DNA of 9,773 nt from JACQAI01 sp035507915. GTDB lineage: Bacteria > Pseudomonadota > Alphaproteobacteria > Elsterales > Elsteraceae. The DNA is taken from positions 1 to 9,773 of the forward strand of contig DATJNS010000153.1 in the NCBI GenBank assembly GCA_035507915.1, given 5' to 3'. Both the position numbers and the translations under genes were made by a program. Shown piece by piece: positions 5,479 through 9,773 of the stretch; the first letter of the stretch is position 1, and each line of letters opens with the position of its first letter. The notes beneath the pieces were generated by a model. It saw nothing but the letters and a program-made list of their open reading frames with translations. It did no database searches and was not told the origin of the DNA.

Positions 5479-6249
5479 ATGGCGGACCGGCTGCTCGACG
5501 GCGAGTGCGCCCTGGTGACCGGCGGCGCGGCCGGCATCGGCCGGGCGATCGCCGGGGCGCTGGCGCGCGAAGGCGCGCGTGTCGTGCTGGCGGACGTGGT
5601 CGGCGATGCCGGGCGCCAGGCCGCCGACGCGCTCGCGCGCGCGGGGCACGACGCGCAGTTCGTCGAGATCGATCTGGCGGCGCCGGACGCGCCGGCGCGG
5701 CTGTTCGATACGGCGCTGGCCGCGCTCGGCCGCATCTCGATCCTGGTCCATTCGGCGAGCCCGCCACGGCGCGCCGCCGACAGCGTGCTCGAGGTCGACG
5801 CGGCGACGTGGGACCGCATGGTCGCGGTCAACCTCACCGCGGGCTTCCGACTGGGCCAGCGCGTCGGCCACCACATGATCGAGGCCGGGATCCGCGGCAA
5901 GCTCCTCTATCTCACGTCGCTGCACGCCGAGATCCCGCGCACCTTGCCGCACTACAGCGCTAGCAAAGCCGGCATGACGATGCTGATGAAGGAGCTCGCC
6001 TACGGGCTCGGCCGTCACGGCATCCGGGTCAACGCGATCGCGCCCGGTGCGATCGGCGGCGGCACCGGCGTGGTGACCGACCCCGCGTTGACCCGGCGCA
6101 TCCCGCTTGGACGCATCGGAACGCCCGACGACATCGCGTCGATGGCGGTGGCGCTGCTGTGCGACCGCTTCGCCGGCTACGTGACCGGCGCGACCTTCCG
6201 CGTCGACGGCGGCCTCGGCCTGATCAGCTGGTTCGATCCGGCCGAGTAG
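5479..6249 (+). CDS. Short-chain dehydrogenase/reductase (classical SDR)
   Basis: A 256-residue classical SDR, the usual family length, catalysing NAD(P)-dependent alcohol/ketone interconversion in the cytoplasm. It shows TGGAAGIG at 14-21 (dinucleotide site), D39 at the end of beta 2 (favouring NAD over NADP), N118 in AVNLT, S147, and YSASK at 159-163, so the N-S-Y-K tetrad is complete. RVNAIAPGAI (183-192) and VTGATFRVDGG (235-245) are the normal C-terminal landmarks. The region around S147 to Y159 (SLHAEIPRTLPHY) resembles bacterial glucose 1-dehydrogenases, but that does not fix the substrate. Odd point: the usual NNAG at the end of beta 4 is replaced by HSAS (91-94). ATG 5479 has AAGGGAGG 6 bases upstream, overlapping the thioesterase stop. 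Confidence 0.93.
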   Translation: MADRLLDGECALVTGGAAGIGRAIAGALAREGARVVLADVVGDAGRQAADALARAGHDAQFVEIDLAAPDAPARLFDTALAALGRISILVHSASPPRRAADSVLEVDAATWDRMVAVNLTAGFRLGQRVGHHMIEAGIRGKLLYLTSLHAEIPRTLPHYSASKAGMTMLMKELAYGLGRHGIRVNAIAPGAIGGGTGVVTDPALTRRIPLGRIGTPDDIASMAVALLCDRFAGYVTGATFRVDGGLGLISWFDPAE

Positions 6250-6264
6250 AGCGCCGCCGTCTCG

Positions 6265-6293
6265 TTGGCTCCGATCCCGGCCCGTGTGATAGA
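6265..6293 (+). promoter_or_regulatory. Candidate promoter of the CmcI-family gene
   Basis: TTGGCT (6265-6270) is followed after 17 bases by GATAGA (6288-6293), preceded by TGT as in an extended -10. Transcription would start near 6300 and the ATG is at 6327. Hexamer matches are partial, but spacing and the TG element fit, and the 77-base gap from the SDR stop leaves room for an independent promoter. Confidence 0.35.
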
Positions 6294-6326
6294 AGTGCCC
6301 ACCAGTCGATCCAGGAGAGACGTGTC

Positions 6327-7055
6327 ATGGCGGGACCGCTGTTCCGGGCGCCGTTCTCGATCCCGCTGTACGCCACGCCGGAAATCACCGAGCGCTTCGC
6401 GCGTGACGGGCAGCGCATTCTCGCCGAGTTCCACGAGCTCTATTACCACAGCATGGTGTGGGTCGATCGCACACGTTGGCGGGGCGTTCCGGTCTCGAAA
6501 CCCCCCGGCGACTTGTGGGTCCTTCAGGAAATCATTTTCGAGCTGACGCCCGACCTGATCGTCGAGTCCGGGACCGCGCATGGCGGGTCGGCAGCGTTCA
6601 TGGCGTCGATGCTGGACCTCAACCAGCGCGGCCGGATCGTGACCATCGACAAGCAGCATTACGACGGACGCCCCGTGCACCCCCGGATCGAATACCTCAG
6701 CGGCTCGTCGACCGACCCGGCGATCGTCGATGTCGTGCGCGAGCGTGCCCGAGGCCTCGAGACCGTGCTCGTGGTCCTCGACTCGGCACACGTCGAGAGC
6801 CACGTCCGCCAAGAGATCGCGTTTTACGCGCCGCTGGTCACGCGCAACAGCTACTTGATCGTCGAGGACGGCAACGTCGACGGCAATCCGGTGCTGCCCA
6901 ATTATGTGTGCTCCTATACCGGCATTCCGAGCGGCGGACCGCAGGCCGCGATCCAGGCGTTCGTCGCCGGCGGCGATGCATTCGTCATCGATTCCAGCCG
7001 GCACAAGTTTCTGATGACGTTCAACCCCAACGGCTATCTGAAGCGCGTCAAGTAG
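6327..7055 (+). CDS. CmcI / cephalosporin-hydroxylase-family protein (SAM-dependent methyltransferase fold)
   Basis: A 242-residue protein of the CmcI family (PF04989). CmcI of Streptomyces clavuligerus takes part in 7-alpha-methoxylation of cephalosporins and has a SAM-methyltransferase Rossmann fold with a bound metal. Here IVESGTAHGGSA (78-89) is the SAM-binding loop, VLDSAH (150-155) and IVEDGN (178-183) carry the candidate metal ligands D152, E180 and D181, spaced much like the Asp/Glu/Asp set of CmcI (160, 186, 187 as I recall). The ending HKFLMTFNPNGYLKR is characteristic. ATG 6327 is supported by AGGAGA 8 bases upstream. There are no beta-lactam genes here; most homologues sit in glycan or unknown contexts, so it is more likely an O- or N-methyltransferase or related hydroxylase of unknown substrate. 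Confidence 0.9.
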   Translation: MAGPLFRAPFSIPLYATPEITERFARDGQRILAEFHELYYHSMVWVDRTRWRGVPVSKPPGDLWVLQEIIFELTPDLIVESGTAHGGSAAFMASMLDLNQRGRIVTIDKQHYDGRPVHPRIEYLSGSSTDPAIVDVVRERARGLETVLVVLDSAHVESHVRQEIAFYAPLVTRNSYLIVEDGNVDGNPVLPNYVCSYTGIPSGGPQAAIQAFVAGGDAFVIDSSRHKFLMTFNPNGYLKRVK

Positions 7056-7080
7056 TCGACGCGCTCGATCAGAACGGCAC

Positions 7081-7126
7081 GCTGCCTTCGACGGTGCAGC
7101 GCTCGAGGCGGCGGTGCTGCGGCAGC
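7081..7126 (+). other. Four alternating complementary arms upstream of the GFA gene
   Basis: GCTGC (7081-7085), GCAGC (7096-7100), GCTGC (7116-7120) and GCAGC (7122-7126) alternate. Arms 1:2 can be extended to a 6-bp stem (CGCTGC/GCAGCG); 2:3 is a competing stem. A 3:4 stem would leave a one-base loop, so that pair is really a palindrome. The arrangement is attenuator-like in form but has no U-tract, and the arms are short. Confidence 0.3.
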
Positions 7127-7190
7127 GCGTCGTCGTCGGTAATACTCTGGCAACGCGACGGTGACTGTCTTGGCGCGAACCCGCGACGAC

Positions 7191-7196
7191 GAGGAG
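7191..7196 (+). promoter_or_regulatory. Ribosome binding site that fixes the GFA-family start
   Basis: GAGGAG, 6 bases before ATG 7203. It favours this start over the in-frame GTG at 7161, which has no comparable site and would add 14 residues unlike the family. Confidence 0.75.
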
Positions 7197-7202
7197 TTTC
7201 CC

Positions 7203-7613
7203 ATGGACGAGGCGGTTCACGAAGGCGGCTGCCTGTGCGGCGCGATCCGCTATCGCTGCGAGGGTAAGCCCTACAACACCAATGTCTGCTTCTGCAGCCA
7301 GTGCATGCGTCAGACCGGCGCCGCGATGCCGGCCTTCGCGGTGTTCAAGGTCGATCGCTTCCGCTTGCTCGCGGGCGCGCCTGCGACCTTCCGATCGTCG
7401 AGCTTCGCCAGCCGCGGTTTCTGCGCGCGCTGCGGCTCGTCGCTATTCTGGCAGCGCGACGGCGCCGATGTGCTCGACGTCTTTCTCGGCACGCTCGACG
7501 CGCCCGAGCGCCTGCCGCCGCCGGACGACCAGCTGTGGACCGAGCATCGCGTGCCGTGGCTGCCCGCGCTGCCGGGCATCCCGGCCTTCCCGCGCGAGCG
7601 CGGCTCGCGCTGA
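7203..7613 (+). CDS. GFA-family zinc-binding protein (glutathione-dependent formaldehyde-activating-like)
   Basis: A 136-residue Mss4-like protein of the GFA family (PF04828). The zinc pattern is intact: C10-x-C12 in GGCLCGAIRY, C29-x-C31-x-x-C34 in VCFCSQC, and C74-x-x-C77 in FCARCGSSLFW. The Gfa enzyme of Paracoccus denitrificans was described as speeding condensation of formaldehyde with glutathione. Most family members, including small ones like this, have no proven reaction, so the name describes a fold rather than a function. Length is typical. Start ATG 7203 is chosen on the GAGGAG site and family alignment. It follows the CmcI-like gene after 147 bases and precedes the AcuI-like gene by 60 bases, so it may be co-transcribed with the latter. 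An electrophile-handling role would fit the neighbouring reductases. Confidence 0.9.
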   Translation: MDEAVHEGGCLCGAIRYRCEGKPYNTNVCFCSQCMRQTGAAMPAFAVFKVDRFRLLAGAPATFRSSSFASRGFCARCGSSLFWQRDGADVLDVFLGTLDAPERLPPPDDQLWTEHRVPWLPALPGIPAFPRERGSR

Positions 7614-7673
7614 TTGCCTGGCTGCGGTCGCGGTGACAGTCTCTGGTTCTCTCTGCAAGGCGTGAGGCGATCG

Positions 7674-8663
7674 ATGAGCTTCCAGGCACTGGTGCTGCAC
7701 GAGGACGCCGGCAAGGTCGTGCCGCGCATCGAGACGCTCGAGGAGAGCGCGCTGCCGCAAGGCGAGGTGCAGGTCGCGGTCGAATACTCGACGCTCAACT
7801 ACAAGGACGGCCTTATCATCAACGGGCTCGGGCGCCTGGTGCGCGCCTATCCGCACGTGCCCGGCATCGATCTCGCCGGCACCGTCGAGCGCTCCGAGGC
7901 GCCCGAGTTCAAGCCGGGCGACAAGGTCGTGCTGACCGGCTGGCGCGTCGGCGAGATCCAGTGGGGCGGCTACGCCCAGAAGGCGCGCGCGAAGACGGGC
8001 CAGCTCGTCAAGCTGCCCGCCGGGCTCACGGCCAAGCGGGCGATGGCGATCGGCACCGCGGGCTTCACCGCCATGCTGGCGGTGCGCGCGCTCGAGCAGC
8101 ACGGCGTGACGCCGGCTGCGGGCGAGGTGCTGGTGACCGGTGCGGCGGGCGGCGTCGGCTCGGTCGCCGTGGCGCTGCTCGCCGCGCTCGGGTACACGGT
8201 CGCGGCGTCGACCGGGCGCGCGGCGCTCGGCGACTACCTGAAAGGTCTGGGCGCGGCCGCCATCGTCGAGCGCGCCAGCCTGGCCGTCGAGCCCAAGCGG
8301 CCGCTCGACACCGAGCGCTGGGCCGGCGCGATCGATGCGGTCGGCGGCACCACGCTCGCCACCGTGCTGACCCAGCTCAAGTACGGCGGCGCGGTCGCCG
8401 CCTGCGGACTGGCCGGCGGCAATGCGCTCGCCACCACGGTGCTGCCGTTCCTGCTGCGCGGCGTCAATCTGCTCGGCATCGACTCGGTGATGTGTCCGAT
8501 CGCGCCGCGCCGCGAGGCGTGGGCGCGCCTGGTGCGCGACCTGCCGATGGACAAGCTCGACGCGGTGACGGAGACCGCGCCCTTGTCGGCGCTGCCGACG
8601 CTCGCCGGCCAGATCCTCAAGGGCGAGGTGCGCGGCCGCGTCGTGATCGACGTCAACGCGTGA
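7674..8663 (+). CDS. acuI: AcuI/YhdH-family acrylyl-CoA reductase-like MDR oxidoreductase
   Basis: A 329-residue zinc-free medium-chain reductase, close in length to E. coli YhdH (AcuI, about 324). AcuI reduces acryloyl-CoA to propionyl-CoA with NADPH, removing a toxic electrophile in DMSP/acrylate or 3-hydroxypropionate metabolism. Family hallmarks run throughout: STLNYKDGL (39-47), PHVPGIDLAGTV (60-71), FKPGDKVVLTGWRVGE (79-94), WGGYAQKAR (97-105) and IGTAGFTAMLAV (126-137). The NADPH site has TGAAGGVG at 155-162 and STGR at 179-182, whose Arg would contact the 2'-phosphate. ATG 7674 gives the standard MxxQALVL start; a GAGG sits a few bases upstream, while the frame is open back to 7614 only as non-family sequence. 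The second SDR gene follows after 19 bases, probably as one operon. Substrate specificity within the family varies, so the symbol marks family, not proven activity. Confidence 0.9.
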   Translation: MSFQALVLHEDAGKVVPRIETLEESALPQGEVQVAVEYSTLNYKDGLIINGLGRLVRAYPHVPGIDLAGTVERSEAPEFKPGDKVVLTGWRVGEIQWGGYAQKARAKTGQLVKLPAGLTAKRAMAIGTAGFTAMLAVRALEQHGVTPAAGEVLVTGAAGGVGSVAVALLAALGYTVAASTGRAALGDYLKGLGAAAIVERASLAVEPKRPLDTERWAGAIDAVGGTTLATVLTQLKYGGAVAACGLAGGNALATTVLPFLLRGVNLLGIDSVMCPIAPRREAWARLVRDLPMDKLDAVTETAPLSALPTLAGQILKGEVRGRVVIDVNA

Positions 8664-8669
8664 CGTGAC

Positions 8670-8677
8670 GGGAGAGG
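8670..8677 (+). promoter_or_regulatory. Ribosome binding site that fixes the second SDR start
   Basis: GGGAGAGG, 5 bases before ATG 8683. The in-frame GTG at 8665 lies upstream of this site and would add six residues to the normal SDR N-terminus, so ATG 8683 is preferred. Confidence 0.75.
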
Positions 8678-8682
8678 CCGCC

Positions 8683-9513
8683 ATGACGTTGGCCGACAAG
8701 ACGGCGCTGGTGACCGGGGCGACCGACGGCGTCGGCAAACTGATCGCGCAAGCTCTGGCGCAGGCCGGCGCGCGTGTGCTGATCCACGGCCGCAACGCCG
8801 AGCGCGGCGCCGCCGTGCTGGCGTCGCTCGGCGGTGCGCCGCACGACTTCCTGCGCGCCGACCTCGCGTCGCTCGCCGAGGTGCGCGGCCTCGCCGCCGA
8901 GGTGCTCGCGCGCACCGATCGGCTCGACATCCTGATAAACAATGCGGGCGTGGGCTCGACGTCGCGCGGCGTCAGCGGTCGCGAAACCAGCCGCGACGGC
9001 CACGAGCTGCGCTTTGCGGTCAACTACCTCGCGCCGTTCCTGCTCACGCACCTGCTGCTGCCGACCATCCGCAAGAGCGCGCCTGCGCGCATCGTCAACG
9101 TATCGTCGGCCGGCCAACATGCGATCGACTTCGACGACGTCATGCTGACGCGCGGCTATGACGGCGTGCGCGCCTACTGCCAGAGCAAGCTCGCCCAGAT
9201 CCTGTTCACGGTCGAGCTCGCGCAGCGCCTTGCGGGCACCGGCGTCACCGTGACGGCGCTGCATCCCGCGACCTACATGAACACCACGATGGTGCGCACC
9301 GCGGGGCACACGCCGATCAGCAAGGTCGAGGACGGCGCGGATGCCGTGCTCAACCTCGCGGTCGCGCCCGCGCTCGCGGGTCGTACCGGGCTCTACTTCA
9401 ACCGCAAGCAGGAGGCGCGCGCCGATCCGCAGGCCTACGACGCGCACGCCCGCGCCGCGCTCTGGGCGCTCAGCCTGGAGCTGACCGGGCTGCCGCAAAC
9501 CGCAACGGCATGA
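8683..9513 (+). CDS. Short-chain dehydrogenase/reductase, retinol-dehydrogenase-like
   Basis: A 276-residue SDR of the RDH/WWOX-like group. Landmarks: TGATDGVG at 11-18 (cofactor loop), R37 after IHG (typical of NADPH use), DxL-type ADLASL near 59-64, NNAG at 86-89, N114 in FAVNYL, SS at 141-142, and the catalytic pair in YCQSK at 165-169. The LHPA segment after beta 6 replaces the more usual PG. It would reduce or oxidise a carbonyl/alcohol of unknown identity, in the cytoplasm. The retinol label is only by resemblance. ATG 8683 is preferred over GTG 8665. It lies 19 bases behind the AcuI-like gene, so the two reductases are probably made together. It has no close similarity to the first SDR in the window beyond the family fold, so the two are not a recent duplication. 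Confidence 0.92.
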   Translation: MTLADKTALVTGATDGVGKLIAQALAQAGARVLIHGRNAERGAAVLASLGGAPHDFLRADLASLAEVRGLAAEVLARTDRLDILINNAGVGSTSRGVSGRETSRDGHELRFAVNYLAPFLLTHLLLPTIRKSAPARIVNVSSAGQHAIDFDDVMLTRGYDGVRAYCQSKLAQILFTVELAQRLAGTGVTVTALHPATYMNTTMVRTAGHTPISKVEDGADAVLNLAVAPALAGRTGLYFNRKQEARADPQAYDAHARAALWALSLELTGLPQTATA

Positions 9514-9543
9514 GCGAAAGTATCGCTGATTCACAAACGCTTG

Positions 9544-9573
9544 TTGGGTGATTTGCGAGTGATGTGTTAAAAG
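9544..9573 (+). promoter_or_regulatory. Candidate promoter of the right-edge gene
   Basis: TTGGGT (9544-9549) is followed after 18 bases by TAAAAG (9568-9573), with TGT directly before it as in an extended -10. It lies in the AT-richest stretch of the window (about 9515-9575), just after the SDR stop. The start of transcription would be near 9580. Confidence 0.35.
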
Positions 9574-9601
9574 CAGCGCGGTCTCCTCGACCGCCGTGCT
9601 G
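9574..9601 (+). other. Stem-loop between the second SDR and the right-edge gene
   Basis: CAGC-GCGGTC (9574-9583), loop TCCTC, then GACCGC (9589-9594), a CGT bulge and GCTG (9598-9601) make a 10-bp interrupted stem. A-rich sequence precedes it, but only two T residues follow, so it is a weak terminator. The 3' arm overlaps the GTG at 9596. Confidence 0.3.
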
Positions 9602-9773
9602 TTCGTGACCCGCCCCACCCGTCCGCGCAAGTCCACCAAGTCGAAAGCGAAGCCGCCGGCGACCGGCACCGCGGCGCGTCGCGCCGGCCCGCCGCCGTCG
9701 GCATCGCCCGCGCCGCCCGCCGCCGCACCCCGGCCGCACGGCTCGTGGCGGCGGCGCGCGCTCGGCTTTGCGG
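9596..9773 (+). CDS. Unidentified protein, basic/proline-rich N-terminus (cut by right window edge)
   Basis: The frame is open from a stop at 9560-9562 to the end of the window. Starts are GTG 9596 or GTG 9605, neither with a clear Shine-Dalgarno; I give the longer one. The visible 59 residues are rich in Lys, Arg, Pro and Ala (TRPTRPRKSTKSKAKPP, then a Pro/Ala stretch) and end in GSWRRRALGFA, which looks like the basic edge of a transmembrane helix. A disordered basic cytoplasmic tail before a single membrane anchor occurs in class A penicillin-binding proteins and in FtsK-type proteins, among others. This is not enough to name it. An AT-rich stretch with a promoter-like pair lies just upstream, supporting a real gene. 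Confidence 0.5.
   Translation, partial: MLFVTRPTRPRKSTKSKAKPPATGTAARRAGPPPSASPAPPAAAPRPHGSWRRRALGFA

Noticed and set aside
4543..6018. Minus-strand open frame of 491 codons opposite the thioesterase and SDR
   Set aside because: Both plus-strand genes have clear family motifs; the minus frame has the Arg/His/Asp-rich composition typical of antisense frames in GC-rich genomes.
6214..6246. Inverted repeat CTCGGCC/GGCCGAG with a 20-base loop at the end of the first SDR gene
   Set aside because: Mostly within coding sequence, long loop, no T-tract. A 7-bp GC stem is common in this composition, so I do not call a terminator.
6177..7220. Minus-strand open frame of 347 codons opposite the CmcI-family gene
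   Set aside because: The plus-strand gene is a clear family member with a ribosome binding site; the minus frame has no domain.
7159..7646. Similar CGGTGAC(T/A)GTCT strings before the GFA and AcuI-like genes (about 7159 and 7631)
   Set aside because: Short, with mismatches and different distances to the start codons. Not distinguishable from chance without comparison across genomes.
7443..9023. Minus-strand open frame of 526 codons opposite the AcuI-like gene
   Set aside because: Antisense shadow of a well-conserved reductase; no motif, no credible start.
5479..9513. The two SDR genes as a recent tandem duplication
   Set aside because: They share only the fold motifs, differ in cofactor signature (D39 versus R37) and belong to different SDR groups.

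Overview
The window is about 9.8 kb of very GC-rich, densely coding bacterial chromosome. Codon third positions are strongly G/C, and the few AT-rich patches lie in intergenic gaps. The gene families (a SPINDLY-type TPR/GT41 protein, an MlaC-like periplasmic protein, an AcuI/YhdH reductase, a CmcI-family protein) and the composition suggest a free-living alphaproteobacterium, perhaps Rhodospirillales or Hyphomicrobiales. That placement is inference. I see no rRNA, tRNA, CRISPR array, IS element, integrase or phage gene.

Left half, minus strand. Reading right to left from position 4467 there are four genes: a 676-residue TPR plus GT41 (O-GlcNAc-transferase-like) protein; a stand-alone MlaC/Ttg2D-like exported protein; a periplasmic solute-binding protein; and the first 63 codons of the ABC transporter ATPase it probably works with, cut by the left edge. 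The solute-binding protein and ATPase form an ordinary ABC uptake operon whose permeases should lie beyond the edge. The gap before the MlaC-like gene holds a perfect CRP-type palindrome, spaced as in a class II activated promoter. The 353-base gap before the solute-binding gene holds a candidate promoter and short repeats.

Right half, plus strand, divergent from the left half across a 174-base gap (4468-4641). The order is: a double-hotdog acyl-CoA thioesterase; an SDR oxidoreductase 12 bases behind it and probably translationally coupled; a CmcI/cephalosporin-hydroxylase-family SAM-fold protein; a GFA-family zinc protein; an AcuI/YhdH acrylyl-CoA reductase-like MDR enzyme; a second SDR 19 bases behind that; and the start of a membrane or basic-tailed protein cut by the right edge. 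The thioesterase, reductase and SDR genes suggest acyl-CoA or carbonyl metabolism and detoxification of reactive electrophiles, but nothing ties them to one pathway.

I did not find a convincing new multi-gene system. The items most worth a second look are the CRP-type promoter architecture before the MlaC-like gene, the complete GT41 active site on an in-register TPR array, the CmcI-family protein outside any beta-lactam context, and small structured or repeated elements in the intergenic gaps.
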